Shown here piece by piece: positions 6,760 through 14,354 of a stretch of 15,993 nucleotides of DNA. Positions within the stretch are counted from its first letter, which is position 1. Each line of letters opens with the position of its first letter. Source of the DNA: Acidobacteriota bacterium (GTDB taxonomy: Bacteria > Acidobacteriota > Terriglobia > Bryobacterales > Bryobacteraceae); contig JAEZIJ010000062.1 of the NCBI GenBank assembly GCA_023436715.1, positions 1-15,993 on the forward strand, given 5' to 3'. Made by a program: the position numbers and the translations under genes. The notes beneath the pieces were generated by a model, which was not told the DNA's origin, did not search any database, and was given only the letters and a program-made list of their open reading frames with translations.

Positions 6760-7659
6760 CTATTCTTCGTCGTTCAGCCGTTTGCGGCGGTCACGTCCAT
6801 TGCGCTTCGTCGATTCGTAACGCGCCTTCAATTTAGCAAAACGTTCTGGCTGCGTAGTCTCAAGGTCGGGATGCTGGATGCGTGCGGCATTCCACTCGTG
6901 TTCGTTCATGATGCCTTCACGCTGCATGGCATTGAGCCGCCGAAAGACCTTCGTGAATGTGAACCCTGGCCGGGCCTCAGGGCGCGCATAGCGGATGTTG
7001 GGTTTGGTTCCTAGCAAGCGCAGCTTTTCTTCATCGGTTCGCGGACGGCCCGCTCTGTCGTGCTCCAGTGTGTGGCGGCACCCCGAGCACAACCAGACGT
7101 TCACACGTTCGCCATTGGCGGCAGGAATGGAATAGATCCTGCCATCATTTGGCCACCGCCTATGTTCGGTATCGCCTTTGCACCATTCACACCGGCCCCC
7201 AGCCGCAGCCCGCGCCCGCTCCGCAGCCGCTTGACGACGAAGCAGGGCTTGTTCCGCAGCAATCTTCTCCTGTCGTGCACCTTCACGATCCTCCAGTACT
7301 CTGCGCTTCTCCGCATCGGTACGTTCGGATTCAACCCTGTCGTGGCACGCGGCGCAGAGCGATTTCAACAGCGAATCATCGTCCCCCTTCAATACGGCTT
7401 CCGTGTATGCCAAATGGTGAACCTCTTTGGCCCTCTCCCGACATCGGACGCAAGTATGACCATCACGCTTGAGGATTCGGCGTCGGATCTTGTGCCACAA
7501 AGGACTGGCGAGATAGGAGGATTTGTAGTTGCCGTAACCAAGTCGGTTGAGAATTGCATCGCGGTCTTCGGGAAACTTGCCTGACAGGCGCTCTGCCTCC
7601 ATTTCCTCCAGACGCCTTTCGATCCACTCCGGTGTGAAGGGTTCGGGTTTGTCGGTCAC
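6760..7659 (-). CDS. HNH endonuclease-like protein with two zinc-binding clusters
   Basis: This is a predicted DNA endonuclease of 299 aa and unknown target. After a charged helical N-terminus comes SSYLASPLWHKIRRRILKRD (about 47-66), typical of HNH nucleases. The HNH core follows: Cys70-x2-Cys73, the paired His81-His82 (VHHLAY), and Cys102-x2-Cys105-His106. A Glu/Arg/Ala-rich helix (about 108-152) links to a second cluster, Cys157-x2-Cys160 and Cys191-x2-Cys194, followed by His196 and His200. This may be a second zinc knuckle or a decayed HNH copy. The C-terminus is very basic (KRNGRDRRKRL), consistent with DNA binding. The start is GTG at 7659 with only a weak GGAAA upstream. No partner gene, integrase, terminase or methylase is next to it. 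Direct repeats on both sides and a tRNA next door suggest acquired DNA. Confidence 0.85.
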   Translation of the reverse strand: MTDKPEPFTPEWIERRLEEMEAERLSGKFPEDRDAILNRLGYGNYKSSYLASPLWHKIRRRILKRDGHTCVRCRERAKEVHHLAYTEAVLKGDDDSLLKSLCAACHDRVESERTDAEKRRVLEDREGARQEKIAAEQALLRRQAAAERARAAAGGRCEWCKGDTEHRRWPNDGRIYSIPAANGERVNVWLCSGCRHTLEHDRAGRPRTDEEKLRLLGTKPNIRYARPEARPGFTFTKVFRRLNAMQREGIMNEHEWNAARIQHPDLETTQPERFAKLKARYESTKRNGRDRRKRLNDEE

Positions 7660-7886
7660 GTCGGTAGTTTCCGTTGCCAGTTAAGATGACCGGGGCACCG
7701 TGCTCTGCGACCCGGTGCTCAGCCCGTCAGTTCTCGTCCTTCGCCATGGCAACCCTGAAGGCATACCAGCCCCCTGGTGGCATGGAGTCCGGTCCGTCGC
7801 CATCCATGTACCAACGTTGGATCGATCATTGCCCAAAATTGCCCAAAACCAAGGACTGTTTCGCTCTAAGTTATTGAAAGGAAAGC
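7660..7886. other. Noncoding gap between HNH gene and tRNA with small hairpins
   Basis: No convincing gene is seen in these 227 bp. Short inverted repeats are present: GCACCG/CGGTGC within about 7694-7719, and ACCAG/CTGGT near 7765-7780. The right direct repeat lies at 7827-7847. This would be the 5' leader of the HNH message on the minus strand and the 3' trailer of the tRNA. No known riboswitch could be recognised. Confidence 0.4.
7827..7847 (+). repeat. Direct repeat, right copy, near tRNA-Ser
   Basis: This is the partner of the copy at 6727-6747. The copy contains an internal tandem, GCCCAAAA-TT-GCCCAAAA. It starts 40 bp beyond the 3' CCA of the minus-strand tRNA-Ser, a common position for integration scars. 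Confidence 0.8.
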
Positions 7887-7976
7887 TGGCGGTGAGGGTG
7901 GGATTCGAACCCACGGACGAGTCACCCCGTCAACGGTTTTCGAGACCGCCCGATTCAACCACTCTCGCACCTCACC
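7887..7976 (-). tRNA. tRNA-Ser (anticodon CGA)
   Basis: The minus strand folds as a 90-nt class II tRNA. The 5' acceptor GGTGAGG (7976-7970) pairs with CCTCACC (7897-7891), followed by discriminator G and an encoded CCA (7889-7887). The anticodon stem GCGGT/ACCGT encloses the loop CTCGAAA with anticodon CGA, which reads UCG codons. The long variable arm GACGGG-GTGA-CTCGTC is the serine hallmark. The T arm is GTGGG-TTCGAAT-CCCAC. A TATATT box at 8004-7999 (minus) about 23 nt upstream could be its -10, without a clear -35. It lies 55 bp after recN on the same strand and may also be reached by read-through. Confidence 0.97.
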
Positions 7977-8031
7977 GGGTCTTGGTTGGCCTTTCTCCAA
8001 TATACCCTGAGTGGGCGGCTTTGCGCAGGAC

Positions 8032-9717
8032 TCAATCTTCCGCGCCGATTTTGAGCAATTGCTCGGCGTGCTTCAGCGCTTCGCGCGTGAGCCGCTCGCC
8101 CGAGAGCATGCGCCCGATCTCTCGTGTGCGCGCTTCGCCGGTCAGTTCCTCGATCACGGCGACCGTGCGGCCGTTCGATTCCTGTTTCTCGACCGAGAAG
8201 TGGTGATCGCCGAACCCCGCGATCTGCGGCTGGTGCGTGACGCAGAGCACCTGGCAGGAGGCGGAAAGCTGTTTCAACCGCCGGCCCACGGTTTCGGCCG
8301 CGCGGCCGCCGATGCCGGCGTCCACCTCATCGAACACCAGCGTTCGCGGCGCGCTCTTCGGCCGGTCGGGCTCAGGCCCGGTGATGCACGTCTTCAGGGC
8401 AAGCGCAAGGCGCGAAATCTCACCGCCGGATGCAACCTTCTCAAGCGGGCGCGGCTCTTCGCCGAGATTCGGGGAGACCAGGAAACGCACCTGGTCGGCG
8501 CCGCTGGCGGACCACGCAGCCGGTTCGATCAACACCTGAAACCGCGTGCGCTCCATCGCGAGCGTTGCGAGTTCGGCCTCCACGCGCTTTTCGAGTCTGC
8601 GCGCCGCCTCTTTTCTGCCGGCCGAAAGGGACTCCGCCGCAGCCTCGTACGCTCCGGCCAGTTCCATACGCCGCCGCTCGAGTTCGGCTCTCCGTTCGGT
8701 CGCGGTTTCAACAGCCGCAATCTTCGCGCGGACATCATCAAGGAAGGCGAGGATGTCTTCCGCGGTTGCGCCATACTTGCGTTTCAGCCGGTCGAGTGCG
8801 GCAAGGCGGTTCTCGATTTCCTCGAGCCGGGCGGGATTGGCCTCGACGTGCGAAAGATAATCGCGCACGGCGTAGGATGCCTCGTCCACCGCTATTGCGG
8901 CAGGGGCGAGATTTTCGCGCACGGAGTCCAACCGCGGGTCGATGCGGCACAGTTCCTCGAGCTTCCGCATTGCCGTTCGCAGTTTCACCACAGCGGACTC
9001 GGGCGAATCGTACAACGCTTCCCACGCGCCGTTCGCGGCCTCCTCCAGGCGCGCCGAATTCTGCAAGACGCGCCGCTCCTGTTCGAGCGCGGCATCCTCG
9101 CCGGGCTTTGGAGCGGCCGCTTCGATTTCCTTGCGCTGGAAATTCCAGACGTCAAGGAGCCGCAATTTCTCCTGTTCGGTGCGGTCGAGTTCCTCGATTT
9201 CGCGCGTCACGCCGCGCCAGCGCCCGTATAGCTCTCCGGTTTTGGCGACCGCGCCGGCCGTGCCTGCGAAGGCGTCCAGCATGTCCAGTTGGGCGGCGGA
9301 GGAAAACAGCATCTGCTGATCGTGCTGGCCGTGTATGTCGCCCAGGTAGGGCGCGAGGTCCTTCAGAAGCGCCGCGGTGATCGGGCGGCTGCCGGCGAAG
9401 GCGCGCGATTTTCCTTCAGCCGAGATCTCTCTTTCGAGCAGCAGTTCGCCGTCCTCCGCTTCAATGCCGGCGGATTCGAGCAGATCCTGGAGCGCTTGTT
9501 CGCGGGGAAGCTCGAAAAGCCCGGAAACGCGCGCGCGCTGCGCTCCGGAGCGCACCGATTCCTGCGACGCGCGGCTGCCGAACAGCAGCGCCAGCGCATC
9601 CACCACGATGGATTTTCCGCTGCCCGTCTCGCCTGTCAGGAGGTTCAGACCGCGGTGAAACCGCACGCGGACCCGTTCAATTACCGCATAATTCTCAACC
9701 ACCAGCTCCAGGAGCAT
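8032..9717 (-). CDS. recN: DNA repair protein RecN
   Basis: This SMC-like ATPase of the recombinational repair pathway acts on double-strand breaks with RecA. The 561-aa length matches the family. It starts MLLELVVENYAVIERV, has Walker A GETGSGKS at residues 29-36, and the Q-loop region DIHGQHDQQMLF near 130. A long charged coiled-coil centre follows, then the ABC-type signature ASGGE at 429-433 and Walker B TLVFDEVDAGIGG with Asp463-Glu464. The conserved VTHQPQIA comes after it. I chose ATG at 9717 because the family begins MLLEL. A TTG three codons upstream at 9726 is open but overlaps a TATAAT box. No Shine-Dalgarno sequence precedes the ATG. It is followed by tRNA-Ser on the same strand. 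Confidence 0.97.
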   Translation of the reverse strand: MLLELVVENYAVIERVRVRFHRGLNLLTGETGSGKSIVVDALALLFGSRASQESVRSGAQRARVSGLFELPREQALQDLLESAGIEAEDGELLLEREISAEGKSRAFAGSRPITAALLKDLAPYLGDIHGQHDQQMLFSSAAQLDMLDAFAGTAGAVAKTGELYGRWRGVTREIEELDRTEQEKLRLLDVWNFQRKEIEAAAPKPGEDAALEQERRVLQNSARLEEAANGAWEALYDSPESAVVKLRTAMRKLEELCRIDPRLDSVRENLAPAAIAVDEASYAVRDYLSHVEANPARLEEIENRLAALDRLKRKYGATAEDILAFLDDVRAKIAAVETATERRAELERRRMELAGAYEAAAESLSAGRKEAARRLEKRVEAELATLAMERTRFQVLIEPAAWSASGADQVRFLVSPNLGEEPRPLEKVASGGEISRLALALKTCITGPEPDRPKSAPRTLVFDEVDAGIGGRAAETVGRRLKQLSASCQVLCVTHQPQIAGFGDHHFSVEKQESNGRTVAVIEELTGEARTREIGRMLSGERLTREALKHAEQLLKIGAED

Positions 9718-9960
9718 TCGAGGCAATTATACCCGTAGGCCTGCGGTCTTTTTCCAGGGCCTTCGCCAGCATGCGCTGTGCCGATTCGTTTGCGCGCTCG
9801 ATCAGCCCACCCTGGTTCACGATCAGAATCGCGGCTGGACTGGTTTCGACCAGGACGTGAGCTCTTTAGCCTCGCGGCGCAGGCGAATCTGGTCTTCCAG
9901 GACATTTTGCGAAAGGAAGGGCTCAGGCTTGACGATGCGGTGCTGAAAGGAGCGCTGCTT
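9695..9960 (-). pseudogene. Frameshifted remnant of a PAS-domain sensor protein
   Basis: Two minus-strand frames join into one protein-like sequence. The first, from about 9960 to 9859, ends LEDQIRLRREAKEL, a charged linker helix. The second, from 9856 to the stop at 9695, begins VLVETSPAAILIVNQGGLIE and continues RANESAQRMLAKALEKD. That is the recognisable first part of a PAS domain, as in sensor histidine kinases (pattern SPAAILIVd, then AN.aA..ml). The second frame has a TAA a few codons before this homology, so a one-base gain or loss at about 9857 separates the two. The PAS fold then breaks off and the frame runs out in the recN start region. No kinase core is present. A sequencing error could explain the shift but not the missing remainder. 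Confidence 0.6.
9726..9731 (-). promoter_or_regulatory. Perfect TATAAT -10 box directly upstream of recN
   Basis: On the minus strand TATAAT occupies 9731 to 9726, and the recN ATG begins at 9717, only 8 nt further on. Transcription would begin about 6-8 nt after the box, at or next to the ATG. No good -35 is visible at the normal distance (A-rich GGAAAA only). This fits a leaderless message. Confidence 0.5.
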
Positions 9961-10071
9961 CGGCTGCGGCCGCCGCAATGCGGTCGCGATTAGGAAACTG
10001 CATGAAGCCGAATTGAGACCGCGAGGGTAGGTTTTTCCACTCCCCTCCATCCGAAAGCCGTGTGGCTCGTT

Positions 10072-10077
10072 TATGAT
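10072..10077 (+). promoter_or_regulatory. Possible -10 box of the tol-pal operon
   Basis: TATGAT lies 26 nt upstream of the tolQ start codon. There is no convincing TTGACA-like -35 at 16-18 nt. It is the best candidate in the gap before the operon, followed by GGGGGAAAGGA, the ribosome site. Confidence 0.3.
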
Positions 10078-10103
10078 AGTTCTCTTGGGGGAAAGGAATC
10101 GTA

Positions 10104-10790
10104 TTGAACCTCATTAATCCCGCCAACCTGCTGTTACAGTACAGCGTCTGGGACATGGTGAGCCGCGCTCAAGCGCTGCCGAAGGCTGTCCTGGCTCTAC
10201 TGTTGATCTTTTCTGTAGTTTCCTGGGCCATCATCTTTTCGAAGTGGATGGCCTTCAGCCGTGCACGCACGTCGAACACGAAATTTCTGCGCGCCTTTAG
10301 GAAATCGGCCGGCCTGGACGCCGTCGCCGTTGTGGCTGAGCAGTTCCGGCCGTGCCCTCTGGCCACGGTCTTCGACTTCGGCTACGAAGAAGTGACGCGC
10401 CAGATCAAGTCGCGGGGGACGGTGGGCAATCTCCTCGCGCTCGAGCGCACGCTCCAACTCGGGCAGAGCGAAGAAATCGCCAAGCTGGAGCGGAACATGA
10501 ACTGGCTCGCGACCACTGCGACGGTGACGCCGTTCATCGGGCTGTTCGGAACTGTGTGGGGAATCATCGACGCGTTCCAGGGTCTTGGGCTTGCCGGCAG
10601 CGCCAGCCTGCGCGCGGTTGCCCCGGGCATTACCGAAGCGCTGGTGGCGACCGCGATGGGCCTCGCCGCCGCGATTCCGGCCGCTATTTTTTACAATTAC
10701 TACGGTCACGTCATTCGGGAGATAGGCACCCGGATGGAGGATTTCTCTCTCGAGTTTCTCAACGTTTCGGAAAGGAACTTCGAGGAGTAG
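10104..10790 (+). CDS. tolQ: TolQ/ExbB-type proton channel protein
   Basis: This is an inner-membrane subunit of the Tol-Pal motor. With TolR it forms the proton-driven channel that energises the TonB/TolA-like rod. The 228-aa product starts at TTG 10104, giving NLINPANLLLQYSVWDMVSR; it is preceded by GGGGGAAAGGA with 5-nt spacing. The next ATG, at 10155, would remove the conserved N-terminus. Three membrane helices are visible at about 25-47, 133-158 and 176-198. The long cytoplasmic loop lies between helices 1 and 2. The family core TPFIGLFGTVWGIIDAF and the helix 3 sequence ALVATAMGLAAAIPAAIFYN, which lines the channel, are intact. The neighbours tolR, tolA-like, tolB, pal and cpoB favour TolQ over ExbB. 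It is 3 nt from tolR. Confidence 0.95.
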   Translation: MNLINPANLLLQYSVWDMVSRAQALPKAVLALLLIFSVVSWAIIFSKWMAFSRARTSNTKFLRAFRKSAGLDAVAVVAEQFRPCPLATVFDFGYEEVTRQIKSRGTVGNLLALERTLQLGQSEEIAKLERNMNWLATTATVTPFIGLFGTVWGIIDAFQGLGLAGSASLRAVAPGITEALVATAMGLAAAIPAAIFYNYYGHVIREIGTRMEDFSLEFLNVSERNFEE

Positions 10791-10793
10791 AGC

Positions 10794-11237
10794 ATGGCCT
10801 TCTCATTCGGCGGCGGCCGCTCCGGGCGGAGCCGGTTCCGCGGCACGCAGTCGCTCGCGGAGATCAATATCGTTCCGCTGGTTGACGTCATGATGGTGCT
10901 GCTGGTGCTTTTCATGCTGACCGCCCACGTGATGGAGTTCGGCATGGAAGTGGAAGTGCCGCAGGTGAAGCAGACCAGGGACACCGCGCAGGAACTGCCG
11001 GTAGTCACTATCACCAAGAACGGCCTGCTCTATCTGAACGAGCAGGCAGTGAATATCAACGAAGTGGGGGCTCAGGTCAGGGCGAAGTTTCAGTCCGCGG
11101 ACGGTGTCTACGTCAGGGCGGATAAGGAAGCTATTTGGGACGTGATCGCGCAGGTTGTAGGCGAACTGAACGACGCCAAGTTCAAAGTGAATATGGTGAC
11201 CCAGCCCGTTGACGAGGCGGAGAAGAAGCGCCGCTAG
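10794..11237 (+). CDS. tolR: TolR/ExbD-type biopolymer transport protein
   Basis: This is the 147-aa partner of TolQ. After a basic Gly/Arg-rich cytoplasmic tail comes SLAEINIVPLVDVMMVLLVLF, the conserved single membrane helix with Asp31, the residue that carries protons in the ExbD/TolR family. The periplasmic domain (about 50-140) follows the family pattern with VEVPQVK, VTITKNGLLYLNEQAVN and VYVRADKEAIWDVIAQVVGEL. The start lies 3 nt after the tolQ stop, so coupling is likely. Position in a tol-pal operon supports TolR rather than ExbD. Confidence 0.95.
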   Translation: MAFSFGGGRSGRSRFRGTQSLAEINIVPLVDVMMVLLVLFMLTAHVMEFGMEVEVPQVKQTRDTAQELPVVTITKNGLLYLNEQAVNINEVGAQVRAKFQSADGVYVRADKEAIWDVIAQVVGELNDAKFKVNMVTQPVDEAEKKRR

Positions 11238-11251
11238 GCGCGAGGTTTTTG

Positions 11252-12061
11252 ATGCCCGTCCAGATGGCCGGCCATGTCGATGTTCTGGAGCAGCAGGAAT
11301 CGCTGCGCAAGCCGCTACTGATTTCGGTGGCGGTGCATGCAGCGGTCTTCGCTTCGTTCGCGTTGTCTACGTCCCTTGGCGGAAAAAGTATGTCTTTCGG
11401 CACTCCGCACGCGGTCGGCGGAGGGTCGGTCGGCATTTCAGCGGTCGAGACGATTCCGCTGCACGGCCGTTCCGGGGACAAGAACCCGCTGGCGAACGAT
11501 ACCGAATCCCGTGTGCCGGCGCCGCCCAAGCCGCAGCCGAAAAAGGCCGTCAAGCCGCCGGAACCCGACGCAATTGCGTTACGCAGCCGCAAGACCGCGA
11601 CGCAGGAGCGGGCAAGCCGGACCCGGGAGACGGCGCAGCAGTACCGGGCGCAGCCGGACCGGTCGAACCAACTTTACAGCGGGGCGGGGCAGCGGCTCAG
11701 CTCGAACATGTACGGAAGCCCTTTGGCGGGATCGAGCGGCACGGTGGGCATTGGCCCGCGCGGCTCGCTCGGTCAGCGGTTCGGATGGTATGGCGACATG
11801 CTCCAGCAGCGCGTGGGGCAGAAATGGCGCACCGACGAAGTGGACCCGAGGGTGCAGACCGCTCCACCGGTAATCATTACTTTCGACATCCTCAAAGATG
11901 GTTCGGCCCGAAACGTCCGGATTCTTCAGGGCAGCGGCAACCGGACGCTGGACCTTTCGGCCCAGCGGGCGATCTACGAAGCGGCCCCATTTCCCCCGCT
12001 TCCCCAGGGCTACGAACGGGACGACGCACAAATTGAATTCTGGTTTGAGTTAAAGAGATGA
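11252..12061 (+). CDS. TonB/TolA-like energy transducer
   Basis: This is a periplasm-spanning rod anchored in the inner membrane, and it occupies the TolA position. The 269-aa product has an N-terminal membrane helix (about 21-40) with LLISVAVHAAVF. Ser25 and His29 are in the SxxxH spacing that TonB and TolA use to couple to ExbBD/TolQR. A Gly-rich stretch, then a Pro/Lys-rich stretch (PAPPKPQPKKAVKPPEP), and an Arg/Gln-rich segment follow. The C-terminal TonB/TolA domain (about 175-269) contains IITFDILKDGSARNVRILQG and AIYEAAPFPPLPQGY, the TonB_C pattern. It lacks the long Ala/Lys helix of enterobacterial TolA. ATG 11252 has GAGG at 11242-11245. A TTG just before it (11249) is less likely. 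Its stop overlaps tolB as ATGA. Confidence 0.9.
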   Translation: MPVQMAGHVDVLEQQESLRKPLLISVAVHAAVFASFALSTSLGGKSMSFGTPHAVGGGSVGISAVETIPLHGRSGDKNPLANDTESRVPAPPKPQPKKAVKPPEPDAIALRSRKTATQERASRTRETAQQYRAQPDRSNQLYSGAGQRLSSNMYGSPLAGSSGTVGIGPRGSLGQRFGWYGDMLQQRVGQKWRTDEVDPRVQTAPPVIITFDILKDGSARNVRILQGSGNRTLDLSAQRAIYEAAPFPPLPQGYERDDAQIEFWFELKR

Positions 12062-13443
12062 CCAAAAGAACCATTTGGATCGGATCGTGCCTCACGGCGG
12101 CCGCGCTCATGCTCGTCGCCCAGGACGCTGTGATCAAGCTGAGCAAGGGCGAGCGCACCACCATCGCGGTGCCGGACTTTCGCGGCGCCGGCGAGGCTCA
12201 GCAGTACATGAACGTGTTCAACCAGACGCTGTGGAGCGATCTGGACGGCTCGGGTACTTACTCGATGGTGCCGAAGAGCATGTACCCGCTGCAAGTCCCG
12301 CAGCGCCCGGAGGACTTCCGGCGGCCGATCATGCCTACCCAGCCGGCGCGGCGCGGAGCGCCGCCGCCGCGGCCGATTTCGCAAGGGCCGTGGCTGACGG
12401 ACTGGTCCGAGCCGCCCGTGAAAGCCAACTATCTGGCCTTCGGCTATACGGCCTCCGAGGCGGGGCAGATCGTGCTGCGGGGCTGGCTATATAACGCCGG
12501 CCAGCAGGACCTCTCGAACGCGCAGGTCTTCGGCAAGACGTATCTGGCGCCGCTCGGTGAAGAGGGCGCCCGCAAGTTGGCCCACGACTTCGCGGCCGAC
12601 ATCCTGAAGGTGTCCGGCGGCACGAGCCTGGCGGGCACGAAGATATATTTTGTCTCTACGCGCAGCGGGAAGGGCATCAAAGAAATATGGTCGATGGATT
12701 ACGACGGGGCCAACCAGAAGCCTATCACGCAGTACAGGTCCACGTCGATCACGCCGGCGGTATCTCCCGACGGGGCGCGCGTTGCCTTTACTACCTTTCA
12801 AACAGGCAATCCTGCTATATTTATATTCTCTTTGGAGACAGGAAGGCGGTTACCGTTTTACAGCCCGGTGTCTTCGCTGGTGGCGACACCCGAATTCACG
12901 CCGGACGGCCAGCGCCTCATCTTTTCGTCTTCAGTCGGTGGGTGGGCCCAGATCTTCAGCGCCTCGGTGGATGGAAGCGGTTTGCGCCGCATCAGCCATT
13001 CATCCTCGATCGACATCGAGCCGAAGGTGAATCCCAGGACCGGAGCTGAAATGGTTTTCGTGTCGGGGAGATCGGGAACACCGCAGGTTTATCGCATGAA
13101 TATGGAGGGTGCGGATGTGCAGCGGTTGAGCAGCGGCGAGGGTGATGCCGTGAATCCCGCGTGGCATCCCGATGGACAGCATATTGCATTCGCCTGGACG
13201 CGTGGGTTCGCGCCGGGCAACTACAATCTTTTCGTCATGGACGTCGCAACACGGCAGTACAACCAGCTCACGCATGGCGCCGGACGAAACGAAAACCCGA
13301 GTTGGGCCCCCGACGGACGCCACCTCGTCTTCTCCTCGAATCGAAGCGGGACGACGCAGATCTGGACCATGCTGGCGGATGGCACCCAACTTCAGCAGCT
13401 CACCACACAGGGGCAGAACTCTATGCCTGTGTGGGGCAAGTAG
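12058..13443 (+). CDS. tolB: TolB, periplasmic beta-propeller protein
   Basis: This soluble periplasmic component of Tol-Pal binds Pal and the TolA rod. The 461-aa product begins with a signal peptide (about 1-21, ending LMLVAQDA). The N-terminal TolB domain includes TTIAVPDFRGAGEAQQY and later LAHDFAADILKVSGG. The C-terminal six-bladed propeller shows repeated blade motifs: VSPDGARVAF, FTPDGQRLIFSS, VNPRTGAEMVFVS, WHPDGQHIAF and WAPDGRHLVFSS. Unusual is a Pro/Arg-rich insert at about residues 76-112 (including ARRGAPPPRP) inside the N-terminal domain. A short stretch at about 12785-12860 has markedly lower GC and rare-looking codons (ATA, TTA, AGG). The ATG overlaps the preceding stop (ATGA), so translation is likely coupled. 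Confidence 0.95.
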   Translation: MTKRTIWIGSCLTAAALMLVAQDAVIKLSKGERTTIAVPDFRGAGEAQQYMNVFNQTLWSDLDGSGTYSMVPKSMYPLQVPQRPEDFRRPIMPTQPARRGAPPPRPISQGPWLTDWSEPPVKANYLAFGYTASEAGQIVLRGWLYNAGQQDLSNAQVFGKTYLAPLGEEGARKLAHDFAADILKVSGGTSLAGTKIYFVSTRSGKGIKEIWSMDYDGANQKPITQYRSTSITPAVSPDGARVAFTTFQTGNPAIFIFSLETGRRLPFYSPVSSLVATPEFTPDGQRLIFSSSVGGWAQIFSASVDGSGLRRISHSSSIDIEPKVNPRTGAEMVFVSGRSGTPQVYRMNMEGADVQRLSSGEGDAVNPAWHPDGQHIAFAWTRGFAPGNYNLFVMDVATRQYNQLTHGAGRNENPSWAPDGRHLVFSSNRSGTTQIWTMLADGTQLQQLTTQGQNSMPVWGK

Positions 13444-13464
13444 AATACAGACGATCAGTTGGAA

Positions 13465-13482
13465 GACTAGGAGGCTTTAGTC
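13465..13482 (+). promoter_or_regulatory. Hairpin presenting the pal ribosome binding site
   Basis: GACTA (13465-13469) can pair with TAGTC (13478-13482), leaving GGAGGCTT in the loop. This loop holds most of the AGGAGG ribosome site (13469-13474). Its linear distance to the pal ATG is 13 nt, longer than usual; folding would shorten it. Only five pairs, so the effect may be small. Confidence 0.35.
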
Positions 13483-13487
13483 CTTAG

Positions 13488-14261
<774 letters not shown>

Positions 14262-14276
14262 TACGGTGGAAAACGG

Positions 14277-14313
14277 CTGAAGGCTGGACCCGACAGCGTA
14301 GCTGTGCTTTCAG
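14277..14313 (+). other. Two-part stem-loop in the pal-cpoB gap
   Basis: CTGAAGGC (14277-14284) pairs with GCTTTCAG (14306-14313) with one G-U pair. Inside, ACAGC-GTA-GCTGT (14293-14305) forms a second stem stacked on the 3' side, leaving an 8-nt bulge on the 5' side. No T-tract follows directly. It does not match a riboswitch class I can name. It may stabilise or process the operon mRNA. Confidence 0.45.
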
Positions 14314-14325
14314 TCAAGTAAGACC

Positions 14326-14354
14326 GCGGGCGCGGATCGGCGATTCGCGCCCGC
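14326..14354 (+). terminator. GC-rich hairpin upstream of cpoB, possible partial terminator
   Basis: GCGGGCGCG (14326-14334) is perfectly complementary to CGCGCCCGC (14346-14354), and GATC/GATT extends the stem inward to 13 pairs around a GGC loop. The following bases CTTTGCTATT are only weakly T-rich. It could lower expression of cpoB and deoC relative to pal or protect the pal mRNA 3' end. Full termination is doubtful because cpoB belongs to the same functional unit. Confidence 0.5.

Noticed and set aside
7060..7584. 174-aa plus-strand frame opposite the HNH gene
   Set aside because: The HNH frame has ordered Cys/His clusters; this frame has no family features and no ribosome site.
6727..7847. 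CRISPR-like or defence-island reading of the repeat pair plus HNH gene
   Set aside because: Only two repeat copies 1.1 kb apart, with no spacers, Cas genes, methylase, helicase or other defence partner.
8011..9231. 406-aa plus-strand open frame opposite recN
   Set aside because: RecN on the other strand has all family motifs; this frame shows no domain and is an antisense shadow.
11209..12036. 275-aa frame overlapping the TonB/TolA-like gene
   Set aside because: Low-complexity Arg/Gly/Ala sequence in the wrong frame; the other frame has a membrane helix, SxxxH and a TonB_C domain.
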